The translations under genes were made by a program, and so were the position numbers. Of a stretch of 64,000 bases of DNA, positions 44,409 to 53,444 are shown one piece after another. The DNA is taken from the NCBI RefSeq assembly GCF_900114645.1, contig NZ_FOTR01000004.1, positions 333,376-397,375 on the forward strand. Direction: 5' to 3'. Source of the stretch: Gracilibacillus orientalis. GTDB taxonomy: Bacteria; Bacillota; Bacilli; Bacillales; Amphibacillaceae. How positions within the stretch are numbered: position 1 is the stretch's first letter; every line of letters starts with the position of its first letter. The notes under the pieces were generated by a model that worked only from the letters and a program-made list of their open reading frames with translations, made no database searches and was not told the DNA's origin.

Positions 44409-46475
44409 TTATCGAGTAAATGCTGCTGCAACGCCACCATCTACTGTTACCATACACCCAGTTGTTTTTGCTGCTTTGGAAGAAGCAAGGAAAGCAACAG
44501 ATTCAGCAATATCCTCTGGCAAGATATTAACATTTAAGATCGTACGTTTACGATAATGTTCTTCTAAATCATCGGTACCGATACCATAGGAGGAAGCACG
44601 TTCTTTTTTCCAAGAAGAGTCCCAAATCTTTGATCCACGGATAACAGCATCTGGTAATACAGAGTTAACACGGATTCCTAAAGAACCTCCGTCTGCTGCA
44701 ATAGTTCGTGCTAAGTGAACTTCTGCTGCTTTCGCTGTACTGTAAGCTGCTGCATTTTTACCTGCGTAGATCGAGTTTTTCGAACCGATAAATACCATGT
44801 TGCCACCAATTTCTTGTTCTTTCATTAATTTAAAGATCTCACGAGCAACTAAGAAATAACCTGTGACAAGTACATTAATATTTAAGTTCCATTGATCCAT
44901 CGTTGTTTCTTCAAATGGACTTGAGCTAGCTAGACCGGCGTTATTCACTAAAATATCAATACCACCGTATTTTCTTGCGGAAGCATGAATAGCCGCTTGT
45001 ACTTCCTCTTCTTTTGTTACGTCCATTTTTATGGCAAATGCACGATTTTCTCCGTACTTTTCGTTTACTTCATTCGCTAGATTTTCTGCACCTTCCAAGT
45101 TAATATCAGCAATAACCACATGTGCTCCTTGATCTAATAGACGATAGGTTGTTGCAGTACCAATACCACCAGCACCGCCTGTCACAAATGCTACTTGACG
45201 AGAAAATTCTACCTCTGGCGGAGCTAAACTTAACTTGTAAAGTTCTAACGGCCAATATTCAACACCATATGATTCTGCTTCATCTAATGATACAAAGTTA
45301 CCTAATACGGTAGCTCCTGACATGACCGCAATCGCACGATGATAAAGCTGTTCACTAATATTTGCTGCTGTCCAGCTTTTTCCGGTATTTACCATGCCTA
45401 GTCCCGGAATCAAAATAATCCGAGGAGCAGTTTCTACGATTTCGTCACCTTCATTTTTATTTCTGTCAAAGTAAGCAACATATTCATCTTTGTAAGCTGC
45501 GAGACCTTCTTTAATTTTCGATGTCAAATCTTCTACATCTCCCGACTGCGGATCCCAGTCAATAAATAGCGGTACACGTTTCGTATGGACAAGGTGATCT
45601 GGACAAGCAGCACCTACTTTTGATAATTCTTTCGCTTCATTACTGTTTACAAATTCCAAGACTGTATCATCATCATTATATGTTGTCAGCATCTTTTTGT
45701 CTTGGCTAACCTGACCACGAATGATTGGCATTACTTCCGCAAAAACTTTTTGTCTTTCATCGTCAGATAAGGATTGGTATTTCGCACCACCGAATAACGA
45801 ATTACCTTCCGATTTGTTATTAATATAGTCTTCCGCTTCATTAATAATATCAATTGTTTTATTGTAGCTTTCTTTTGATGTTTCACCCCATGTTACAAGG
45901 CCATGTTTTTCCATAATTACTAATTCTGCATTAGGATTATTTTTTACTCCTTCTGCAATCATTTTGGAAAGCTTGAAACCTGGACGAATATATGGAACCC
46001 ACACAAAGCGATCTCCATAAATCTCCTTTGCTATTTCTTTACCATTATCTGCACAAGCAATACTAATGATAGCATCTGGGTGAGTGTGATCAACTTGTTT
46101 ATATGGTAGAAAAGCATGTAATAATGTTTCAATAGATGAACGTGGATGCTTTGCGTTAATCATACAGTGTGATAAATATGCTACCATGTCCTCATCAGAC
46201 ATATCGTCACGTTCAAGTAGCGGGCGGATATCATCCAATTTGAGTCCGGTAAAGTTATGTGCTTTCATAGTAGCTAGGTCAGAACCACTACCTTTTACCC
46301 ACATTACTTCAATATCATCGCCTTTAAAATCCTTTTCTATCGTTTTAGATGATGTGTTCCCCCCACCTATGTTTACGACCGAACGATCTAAACCTAATAG
46401 ATTTGAACGATAAACTAGTGATTCTAAACCCTCACCTTGAGCAATTTGACTGTCATCCCAATTGTTTTGTACCAA
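44409..46475 (-). CDS. rhaEW: Bifunctional rhamnulose-1-phosphate aldolase/L-lactaldehyde dehydrogenase RhaEW
   Basis: A 688-residue fusion. The N-terminal class II aldolase part (about 1-400) has VNIGGGNTSSK, WVKGSGSDLATM, HPDAIISIACAD and IMEKHGLVTWGET. The C-terminal short-chain dehydrogenase (about 425-688) has AFVTGGAGGIGTATTYRLLD, NNAGLASSSPFEE and the catalytic YxxxK in AAYSTAKAAEVHLA. It splits L-rhamnulose-1-phosphate and oxidises the resulting L-lactaldehyde to L-lactate. The start is TTG 46475 behind GAGGAGG. In B. subtilis the same fusion is RhaEW. LutABC downstream can use the lactate. Confidence 0.93.
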   Translation of the reverse strand: MVQNNWDDSQIAQGEGLESLVYRSNLLGLDRSVVNIGGGNTSSKTIEKDFKGDDIEVMWVKGSGSDLATMKAHNFTGLKLDDIRPLLERDDMSDEDMVAYLSHCMINAKHPRSSIETLLHAFLPYKQVDHTHPDAIISIACADNGKEIAKEIYGDRFVWVPYIRPGFKLSKMIAEGVKNNPNAELVIMEKHGLVTWGETSKESYNKTIDIINEAEDYINNKSEGNSLFGGAKYQSLSDDERQKVFAEVMPIIRGQVSQDKKMLTTYNDDDTVLEFVNSNEAKELSKVGAACPDHLVHTKRVPLFIDWDPQSGDVEDLTSKIKEGLAAYKDEYVAYFDRNKNEGDEIVETAPRIILIPGLGMVNTGKSWTAANISEQLYHRAIAVMSGATVLGNFVSLDEAESYGVEYWPLELYKLSLAPPEVEFSRQVAFVTGGAGGIGTATTYRLLDQGAHVVIADINLEGAENLANEVNEKYGENRAFAIKMDVTKEEEVQAAIHASARKYGGIDILVNNAGLASSSPFEETTMDQWNLNINVLVTGYFLVAREIFKLMKEQEIGGNMVFIGSKNSIYAGKNAAAYSTAKAAEVHLARTIAADGGSLGIRVNSVLPDAVIRGSKIWDSSWKKERASSYGIGTDDLEEHYRKRTILNVNILPEDIAESVAFLASSKAAKTTGCMVTVDGGVAAAFTR

Positions 46476-46492
46476 TGCATTTCCTCCTCAGT

Positions 46493-46549
46493 ATTTTTGT
46501 TTTGTTTTATTTGTTTGGTTACTCTTTGATTATACTACAAAACAAAAAT
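46493..46549. promoter_or_regulatory. rhaEW promoter with 13-bp inverted repeat operator
   Basis: ATTTTTGTTTTGT (46493-46505) and ACAAAACAAAAAT (46537-46549) are exact inverted repeats. On the minus strand a TATAAT lies between them and a TTGATT lies upstream at 16-base spacing, so one half-site sits in the promoter spacer. This is a likely operator. Confidence 0.55.
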
Positions 46550-46604
46550 AAATCAACACAAACACAGATTAATATTTTTATCACTGTTGAAATTCCTCTT
46601 TATA

Positions 46605-47864
46605 TTAACTATTACGTTTTGATAATACCTTTTTCTCGTAATCTTTTACTTCCTCTAACCATTTTTCTTGAGCTGGAACACCCATTTGTTCACAATAATA
46701 ATCCCAAATGGCACCGAATGGATAGGTTTTGAATTCTTCAAATAACGCTAATCGATCTGTGAAATTACCCGTTTCCTGTAATTGTTTTAAATGATCATTT
46801 GGTAATAGTAATGCATATAATAATGATTTAATCATATTTCTTGTACCAATTGTCCAGGCCGCCACTCGATTAATACTGGCATCAAAGAAATCCAATCCAA
46901 TCATCACTTTATCTAGTGCATCATTACGGACGATTTCCAACCCGATTTCGCGAAGTTCATCATCTAATATAATTACATGGTCACTATCCCAACGAACTGG
47001 CCTTGAGACGTGAAGGGCTAACCTGTCACTAAATAAAAGCATGGCAGAAATTTTATTGGAAACCACTTCTGTTGGGTGGTAGTGACCGCTATCTAATAGG
47101 CATAGTTTGTTGTTTTTAAGGGCATAGCCCATATAAAACTCGTGAGAACCTACCACATATGCTTCTGACCCGATACCGAACAGTTTACTTTCTACAGCAT
47201 CAATGTTTAACGACTCATCAACATCTGCCGCAAAAATTTCATCTAAGGATTCTTTTAGACGTTTACGTGGTGTAAGTCTATCGCTAGGAATATCTTTATA
47301 ACCATCTGGAATCCAAATGTTCGTTAATGCTGGTTGACCTAATTCTTTACCAAAATATTCACCTATTTTACGTGACTTGATACAATGCTCGATCCAGAAA
47401 TCACGAATTTCTTTGTCGGGATGTGCCAATGTCAGTCCATCGGCTGCTTTTGGATGAGAAAACAAAGTAGGGTTAAAATCAAGACCTAAGTCATGCTCTT
47501 TTGCCCATTGCACCCAATTTTCAAAATGTGTTGGTTCCAATTCGTTACGATCAACTAGTTTCCCATCTGTTTCAGCATATATCGCATGTAAGTTGATTTT
47601 ATGTTTTCCCGGAATTAGCGATAACGCTTTCTCTAAGTCACTTCTTAATTCTTCTGGTGTTGTGGCTTTACCAGGATAATCACCCGTTACATCAATTCCG
47701 CCTGACAATTCTTGTTGGTCTACTTCAAATCCGCCAATGTCATCCCCTTGCCAGCAATGAATTGAGATTGGCACATTTTTCAATTTTTCAAAAGCTTCCT
47801 CTACCGAAATCCCCCATTTTTCATATTGCTTTTTTGCTACTTCAAAATTTTCTTTTACACTCAT
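46605..47864 (-). CDS. rhaA: L-rhamnose isomerase
   Basis: Interconverts L-rhamnose and L-rhamnulose. The 419-residue protein has the family blocks [70 protein letters not shown] and [14 protein letters not shown] with the metal-binding Glu, Asp and His residues. It is 17 bases after rhaB, RBS GAGGTGAAAAG, in one operon. RhaM mutarotase, found next to it in B. subtilis, is missing in this window. Confidence 0.96.
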   Translation of the reverse strand: MSVKENFEVAKKQYEKWGISVEEAFEKLKNVPISIHCWQGDDIGGFEVDQQELSGGIDVTGDYPGKATTPEELRSDLEKALSLIPGKHKINLHAIYAETDGKLVDRNELEPTHFENWVQWAKEHDLGLDFNPTLFSHPKAADGLTLAHPDKEIRDFWIEHCIKSRKIGEYFGKELGQPALTNIWIPDGYKDIPSDRLTPRKRLKESLDEIFAADVDESLNIDAVESKLFGIGSEAYVVGSHEFYMGYALKNNKLCLLDSGHYHPTEVVSNKISAMLLFSDRLALHVSRPVRWDSDHVIILDDELREIGLEIVRNDALDKVMIGLDFFDASINRVAAWTIGTRNMIKSLLYALLLPNDHLKQLQETGNFTDRLALFEEFKTYPFGAIWDYYCEQMGVPAQEKWLEEVKDYEKKVLSKRNS

Positions 47865-47881
47865 GCCTTTTCACCTCTTGT

Positions 47882-49273
47882 TTAAAATTTTTGAATATCA
47901 AAGGATTGATTAATCATTTGTTTTGATTGTTCAATCGAATTTAATTGACCTGTCGCCATCATTTGCGCTACTAGATTTCCAATCGCTGTAGCCTCACCTG
48001 GACCTGTGTAAATTGTTTTTTTACTGACGGTTGCTAATTTTTCATTCATATAATAATTCTTACTTCCACCACCAATAATATGAATCGTACTATACGTTTT
48101 CCCTGTTAATTCTTCAATCTCTTTTGCTGTTTGATGATAGCTTTCTACTAAACTATCAAAAATACATTTTGCGAATTCGCTGGCTGTTATCGGTTCTTGT
48201 TGGTTTGTCTCCTGACAATATGTTTGAATCGCTTGTTTCATACTTTCTGGACTTAAAAATCGCTGATCATTGACATTAACGATTGATGCGAATGCTGATT
48301 CCTGATAAGCAAGATCTACAAATTCAGCAAAGCTATACTGATCATGCCATTCACGTTTCACTTCCTGTATCATCCAAAGACCCATGATATTTTTCAAGAA
48401 ACGGATATGATCATTAGCACCACCCTCATTGGTGAAGTTATAATCAAATGCTTGTGATGTACTGATCGGTTCATGATGCTCTACACCCATCAATGACCAT
48501 GTACCTGAACTAATGTAAATTGTATCCTGAGCTGGTACAGCCATCACGGCTGAGGCTGTATCATGGGTGCCGGGTAAGACTACTTCCAGATCAAACTCAA
48601 GCTCATGTTGTAATTCCTTCGTTAGAGAGCCAATTGATTGCATTGGTTGAATAGGTTCTGAAAATATATGTTCAGGTATATTCAATTTTTCTAGAAAATC
48701 TTGATGCCATTTTTGATTTGTGGCTTTTAACAATTGAGTGGTTGTAGCATTGGTATATTCATTCGTTATTTTTCCAGTTAGTAAATAATGGAGGTAATCG
48801 GGAATCATCAAAAAGTATCTTGCATTTTTTAACGTTTCCGGTTTTTCTTTTTGTAAGGCAAATAATTGATAAATCGTGTTAAATGGTTGAAATTGTATCC
48901 CTGTTTCCTGGTAAATCGCTTTTTGATCGATAAGTTGAAAAACTTCATCCATTACCCCGTCTGTACGGTGGTCCCGATAGGCAACTGCATCTGTGATTCT
49001 GTTTTTGTCTTTATCTAACAATACAAAATCAACTGCCCATGTATCTACTCCAATAGTTAAAGGTTGAAACTGCTTTTCTACACTTTTTTTCATCCCGACT
49101 TTAATTTCTAGAAAAAGATCATCAATATCCCAACACAAATGGCCATTCATTTCCCTCATCTTATTGTCAAATCGATGGATTTCATCTAAAATTAGCTGAT
49201 TGTTTTGAACATAGCCTGCAATGACCCGTCCACTCGAAGCACCAATATCGACGGCTAAATTACATTTTTGCAA
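47882..49273 (-). CDS. rhaB: Rhamnulokinase
   Basis: A 463-residue FGGY-family kinase: LAVDIGASSGRVIAGYV (phosphate 1), TIGVDTWAVDFVLLD, LPGTHDTASAVMAVP, YISSGTWSLMGVE and IHIIGGGSKNYYMNE (adenosine-binding). Converts L-rhamnulose to the 1-phosphate. The start is TTG 49273 behind AAAGGAGTG. That binding site lies wholly within one arm of a perfect 16-bp inverted repeat. It is upstream of rhaA and downstream of the MBL and AraC genes. Confidence 0.95.
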   Translation of the reverse strand: MQKCNLAVDIGASSGRVIAGYVQNNQLILDEIHRFDNKMREMNGHLCWDIDDLFLEIKVGMKKSVEKQFQPLTIGVDTWAVDFVLLDKDKNRITDAVAYRDHRTDGVMDEVFQLIDQKAIYQETGIQFQPFNTIYQLFALQKEKPETLKNARYFLMIPDYLHYLLTGKITNEYTNATTTQLLKATNQKWHQDFLEKLNIPEHIFSEPIQPMQSIGSLTKELQHELEFDLEVVLPGTHDTASAVMAVPAQDTIYISSGTWSLMGVEHHEPISTSQAFDYNFTNEGGANDHIRFLKNIMGLWMIQEVKREWHDQYSFAEFVDLAYQESAFASIVNVNDQRFLSPESMKQAIQTYCQETNQQEPITASEFAKCIFDSLVESYHQTAKEIEELTGKTYSTIHIIGGGSKNYYMNEKLATVSKKTIYTGPGEATAIGNLVAQMMATGQLNSIEQSKQMINQSFDIQKF

Positions 49274-49274
49274 G

Positions 49275-49329
49275 TGAATCACTCCTTTATTGTAAGCGAT
49301 TTATATTCTTATCATAAAGGAGTGATTCA
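49275..49329 (-). promoter_or_regulatory. Perfect hairpin sequestering the rhaB ribosome binding site
   Basis: TGAATCACTCCTTTAT (49275-49290) and ATAAAGGAGTGATTCA (49314-49329) are exact inverted repeats with a 23-base loop. In the rhaB transcript the 3' arm contains AAAGGAG and ends one base before the TTG start. The loop carries a cre-like half site CGCTTACA. It may act as a translational switch, a 5' stabiliser or a protein operator. Confidence 0.7.
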
Positions 49330-49484
49330 AATTATTATATATCGAAAATTATATATTTATTGTCCATTTTTGCATTTAGATGTAATGGAGCTAACACATG
49401 CTTACTTCACTTTAATAACCCTATGAATTAAAACTAATCATATTTCTCATTCATAGGGTGTGCTCCATAATCATGAAAATAATT

Positions 49485-50342
49485 TTAATGGATGTTTTTG
49501 TCTACGAACTTTCCATAATCCGGGATTGCCATTTGATCAAATTCTTTTGCTAATTTTCTTAAGCCATTTGTTAAAAACTCACCAGTGATCGGTAATCCAT
49601 GTCCGGTTATGGCAATATGGGGATTCATTTTTTCCAATTTTTCTACTGAATGTTTGGCAGCTTTCCAATCGGTGGTAAAATACCGTGGAGGCCCACTTAT
49701 GTCTTGTTGTTGTGTGAGTACTTTATAAAGATCTTCTTGTTTTACAGTTACAAATGCATCTCCTGCCAGTAACGATCGATCTTCTTCTCTAAAAAGGGAA
49801 ACATGTCCTGGGGTATGCCCTGGAGTATGGATCCACTCGAAACCAGGCATATGTGGAATTGATCCATCAGCTGGCAGTATTTCAATATGTTTACTTAAAT
49901 CAATGGGCTCATTAGGAAACATTGGTGACATTTTTGCTATCATCCCACCTTCAACAGTAGAGTCTGGTTCTGGATAAGCCATATTCCCTGTTAAAAAGGG
50001 TAGTTCTTGTTCATGTGCATATACAGGGACATCCCAATGCTTTACTAAATCCACAACAGTTCCCACATGATCAAAGTGGCCATGTGTAAGAATGATTGCT
50101 TTTGGGCTGCTGTTTGAACCAAATCTTTCTTCGGTAACCGAAATGATTTCATTTGCTGAATCTGGCATACCCGCATCTACTAAAACAAAATCATTTGAGT
50201 TTGGATTTCCAACCAACATAATATTGACAATTTGAATCGTGTGACAAAGTAAATCAGGTAATACTTGAGTACTCACACCACTTCCTATTGACGTTGCAGG
50301 AATGTAATGATAATCACTGCCATAATTCATATCCTTATCCAT
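49485..50342 (-). CDS. MBL-fold metallo-hydrolase
   Basis: A 285-residue metallo-beta-lactamase fold protein with the metal motif ILTHGHFDHVG, then HTPGHTPGHVSLF, LLAGDAF and ITGHGLP. It lacks an RNase-type beta-CASP domain and resembles glyoxalase II-like or lactonase-like hydrolases. It lies between the AraC regulator and rhaB, suggesting a link with sugar use (for example a lactone), but this is only context. RBS AAGGAGG. Confidence 0.85.
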   Translation of the reverse strand: MDKDMNYGSDYHYIPATSIGSGVSTQVLPDLLCHTIQIVNIMLVGNPNSNDFVLVDAGMPDSANEIISVTEERFGSNSSPKAIILTHGHFDHVGTVVDLVKHWDVPVYAHEQELPFLTGNMAYPEPDSTVEGGMIAKMSPMFPNEPIDLSKHIEILPADGSIPHMPGFEWIHTPGHTPGHVSLFREEDRSLLAGDAFVTVKQEDLYKVLTQQQDISGPPRYFTTDWKAAKHSVEKLEKMNPHIAITGHGLPITGEFLTNGLRKLAKEFDQMAIPDYGKFVDKNIH

Positions 50343-50438
50343 TCTTTATCCTCCTTGAATAATTATTGACTTCATTCTATTGTTCCATAGAATCCCGATC
50401 ATATTTACATCAACTTAGTAATACTATAATGGATGAAA

Positions 50439-50474
50439 AAAATGCAGTTAATCTTGTTTGATTAACTGCATTTT
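50439..50474 (-). terminator. Terminator overlapping the AraC gene end
   Basis: A near-15-bp stem, AAATGCAGTTAATC with GATTAACTGCATTT, followed by a T-run on the minus strand. It includes the last codons of the regulator gene. Confidence 0.85.
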
Positions 50475-51428
50475 ATAGGCTTTAGGCGTCATCCCATATT
50501 TCTTTTTAAAAAGCCGGTAAAAATAACTAATATTCTCATAACCCACTTCTTCGGCAATGGCTTGCATCGGTAAGTCACTATATACTAACAAGTTCTTTGC
50601 CACTTGCAGTCTTTTTTCTTGCACTAAATCCTTGAAATTTTGATTGGTTAATGACTTAATTTGTTTGCTTATCCAGTAAACCGTTTGATTAAAACATTTA
50701 GCTAATGCTTGCAAATTAGCCTCCTGATAGTGTTCTTCTATGTAACGAAATACCTCCGTTAAAAAGGCATTCTGTTCGGATTTTTGGGTGCTTCTATTTG
50801 TTTGATTTTGTTGTTCGATAAGTTCAAGGATCAGTAATCCCATTAAAAATTTTATTTTCGATTTCGATAAGAGCGATTCTTCCATCATTTCTTTCAATAA
50901 CTGCTGCATAATGTCTTGAATACGATCGGAATTGGAAACCGGATAATATAAATATTCTCCTTTTTGGGAATAGTCGAAGATACTGTTCATTAGAAAGTAG
51001 AGCATTTGACTTTGAATAAATCCAGTGGATAGATTAGACAGAATGTAATCAAAAAAGGCTGGGTGAATGATGAAGTTGATGACAATATCATTTTCTTCAC
51101 ATGCAGCTAACTCATGTTCGATATATTGGTTTAGTAACAAGATATCACCTTGTTTTAAGGTAATCGACTTATCGGCAACTTTTTGATGAAAATTGCCATG
51201 AAAGACATAATTCATTTCGATGTAGTCATGGGAATGCCTTGGAAAATCAATATATCTTGGGTGTTTACGGATCATGATAAGATCGTCTTTTAGAAACTTC
51301 TCACTTTGAATAACGAAATCAGATGTGAGGTCTGTATATATTTTTTTGTTGACTGCTTGATTGCCCTCTAATATCGCAAGCTCTTCCTCCGTTGCCTTCA
51401 TTAATTCCTGATATAAAAAAGTATCCAA
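50448..51428 (-). CDS. AraC-family transcriptional regulator with cupin domain
   Basis: A 326-residue regulator. The N-terminal cupin (about residues 65-130) reads FPRHSHDYIEMNYVFHGNF and LKQGDILLLNQYIEHELAA. The C-terminal double helix-turn-helix reads LQALAKCFNQTVYWISKQIK and MQAIAEEVGYENISYFYRLFKKKYGMTPKAYK. The start is probably TTG 51428 (GGGGGCAGCATCAT before it); longer frames run into repeat DNA. Given its place upstream of the rhamnose genes and its sugar-binding cupin it is a good candidate activator (RhaR or RhaS role). It has its own terminator. Confidence 0.85.
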   Translation of the reverse strand: MDTFLYQELMKATEEELAILEGNQAVNKKIYTDLTSDFVIQSEKFLKDDLIMIRKHPRYIDFPRHSHDYIEMNYVFHGNFHQKVADKSITLKQGDILLLNQYIEHELAACEENDIVINFIIHPAFFDYILSNLSTGFIQSQMLYFLMNSIFDYSQKGEYLYYPVSNSDRIQDIMQQLLKEMMEESLLSKSKIKFLMGLLILELIEQQNQTNRSTQKSEQNAFLTEVFRYIEEHYQEANLQALAKCFNQTVYWISKQIKSLTNQNFKDLVQEKRLQVAKNLLVYSDLPMQAIAEEVGYENISYFYRLFKKKYGMTPKAYKMQLIKQD

Positions 51429-51544
51429 ATGATGCTGCCCCCTTTTTACAAAAGTGGGACATTTCCCAGTCCCCATATCTCAAATGAGTAAATTCAAGAA
51501 AAAACCGGACATTTCTCACCCCACTCTAATTCGCATTAGATAGA

Positions 51545-51965
51545 ACTGCGCAGTATCGGAGTGAGACTTTCTTCCAATCTTTCCGTGGAGAGTGCTGGAA
51601 CATCGCTCCGGCAGAATACTGCGCTTTCCATGGGCACGGCTTCAGCTTCCTCGGAAAGCAAAGGTCGCTTGCCTGCGGGATCTTCAGCTCGCGCTGTTCC
51701 CATAGGAGTCTCCGTATTCTGCCTCCACTAATTATCGTCTTCTGATTATTGAAAGAACAGAACCCCATGGATCTATACTCTTTGTATTTCCTGTCACTTT
51801 ATCAGAAAACTATTCTAAGCTGCGGAAAATTGATTTTCTTTACCAAGTTAGCTGAAGCCTGAGTCCAGCGGCATAGAAAACACTATAAAAGTAATCTTTG
51901 CTTGAATAAATGTCGCACTTGTGCCCTCGGGTGAAAGCGAAGTATTCTGCTGAAGCGTTTACCAG
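51545..51965. repeat. Long inverted-repeat element, copy A
   Basis: Begins CTGCGCAGTA and carries blocks shared with copy B (63446-63975): GGCAGAATAC, GGGCACGGCTTCAGCT, GGATCTTCAGC, CATAGGAGTCT, GTATTCTGCC, AAGCTGCGGAAAA, GGCATAGAAAACACTA, CTTTGCTTGA, CACTTGTGCCCT and GGGTGAAAGCGA. The right half is largely the reverse complement of left-half sequences, so the transcript can fold into a long imperfect hairpin. Short open frames inside it are not credible genes. Confidence 0.8.
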
Positions 51966-52065
51966 CACTCACCATCAAAAAGGTGGAAGGAAGTAAATCC
52001 ACGCAATAAGTTGCTGGGCAGTTTATGTTTTTTGTGCATAATTTTAAATTTTCCTGCCTTTTAAG

Positions 52066-52093
52066 AAAAAGGAAGCGGCTAGGCGCTTCCTTC
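52066..52093 (-). terminator. ilvA terminator
   Basis: GGAAGCG and CGCTTCC pair around a short loop, followed on the minus strand by a T-run, just after the ilvA stop. Confidence 0.8.
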
Positions 52094-52094
52094 G

Positions 52095-53354
52095 TCAAAT
52101 TAGTAAATGGAATAGTTGTTCGTCTTTGTTAATTTCGATGTAAGTGAAGCCTTTTCTCTCCATGCGAGAGATAATTTGGTGATAGTCTTCAGCTTGCTGC
52201 AGTTCGATTCCAACTAGGACTGGTCCTTTGTCTCGGTCATTCTTCTTTGTGTATTCAAAGCGGGTGATGTCATCGTTCTTGCCCAAGACTTCATCCATAA
52301 ATTCACGTAATGCTCCTGCACGTTGTGGAAAGTTTACAATGAAATAATGCTTGAAACCTTCGTACACTAAGGAACGTTCTTTGAATTCTTGCATACGATC
52401 GATATCATTATTTCCGCCACTTACGATACAAACAACATTTTTTCCTTTTATCTCATCACGATAGTAGTCAAGCGCAGATATAGGTAGCGCTCCTGCTGGT
52501 TCTGCTACAATCGCATTTTCATTATATAAATCTAATAAAGTCGTACATAGCTTACCTTCTGGTACAGCTACAATATCATCGATAAATTCTTTGGCAATAT
52601 CAAACGAAATATCTCCAACACGTTTAACACTGGCACCATCAACAAATTTATCAATTTTATCTAATTTGACCACTTCATCTTTTTGAAGCGCTGCTTTCAT
52701 AGAAGCTGCACCTTCTGGTTCAGCACCGATGATTTTCGTATCTGGACTAATACTGTTTATGTAGGACCCGACGCCAGAGATTAATCCGCCACCACCAACT
52801 GCCATAAAGACGTGGGATATCGGCTCTTCCATGCTATCCAGAATTTCTAATCCAATCGTACCTTGCCCAGTGATGGTTCTCGTATCATTGAAAGGATGGA
52901 TAAATGATGCATGATGTTCATTACAATACTCCATTGCTTTTTCAAAAGAATCATCAAAAGTATCCCCGATCAATCGGATTTCCACAAACGGACCACCGAA
53001 AAATTCAACACGATTAACTTTTTGACGCGGAGTTGTGCTAGGCATAAAAATCACACCTTTCACTCCCAACGCTTTACAAGAATAAGCAACACCTTGCGCA
53101 TGATTTCCAGCACTAGCACAAACCACGCCATTTGCTAATTCTTCTTGTGTCAAACCTTGCATCAAATTGTATGCTCCACGAATCTTAAATGAGCGGACAA
53201 CTTGTAAATCTTCTCTTTTAAGATAGACATTACATTCATATTTATCAGATAATATGGTATCTCGCTGCAATGGTGTTTTCACCACTACATCTTTTAATAC
53301 TTGATTTGCAATAATGATATCTCTCACTTGAATTGGATTGACTTTTGTACTCAT
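52095..53354 (-). CDS. ilvA: Threonine dehydratase (biosynthetic)
   Basis: Deaminates threonine to 2-oxobutyrate, the first step to isoleucine. The 419-residue PLP enzyme has the Schiff-base Lys in VVRSFKIRGAYN, SAGNHAQGVAYS, and the PLP phosphate loop VGGGGLISG. The C-terminal ACT-like regulatory domain (FIVNFPQRAGALREFMDEVL) has the length of the short Gram-positive form with a single regulatory domain. RBS AAGGG. Monocistronic here, not in an ilv-leu operon. Confidence 0.95.
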   Translation of the reverse strand: MSTKVNPIQVRDIIIANQVLKDVVVKTPLQRDTILSDKYECNVYLKREDLQVVRSFKIRGAYNLMQGLTQEELANGVVCASAGNHAQGVAYSCKALGVKGVIFMPSTTPRQKVNRVEFFGGPFVEIRLIGDTFDDSFEKAMEYCNEHHASFIHPFNDTRTITGQGTIGLEILDSMEEPISHVFMAVGGGGLISGVGSYINSISPDTKIIGAEPEGAASMKAALQKDEVVKLDKIDKFVDGASVKRVGDISFDIAKEFIDDIVAVPEGKLCTTLLDLYNENAIVAEPAGALPISALDYYRDEIKGKNVVCIVSGGNNDIDRMQEFKERSLVYEGFKHYFIVNFPQRAGALREFMDEVLGKNDDITRFEYTKKNDRDKGPVLVGIELQQAEDYHQIISRMERKGFTYIEINKDEQLFHLLI

Positions 53355-53444
53355 TTATACGAACCCTTCCTACTTCATTGTTAGATTTATACTAACATAA
53401 AGAAGCGCAATAGAAAATATTTTCACTCGTTAAATTCACCATTT

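Noticed and set aside
51526..51768. Open frames on the minus strand in repeat copy A
   Set aside because: Same reason: they follow from the repeat's base pattern, have no binding site, and the encoded residues match no family.
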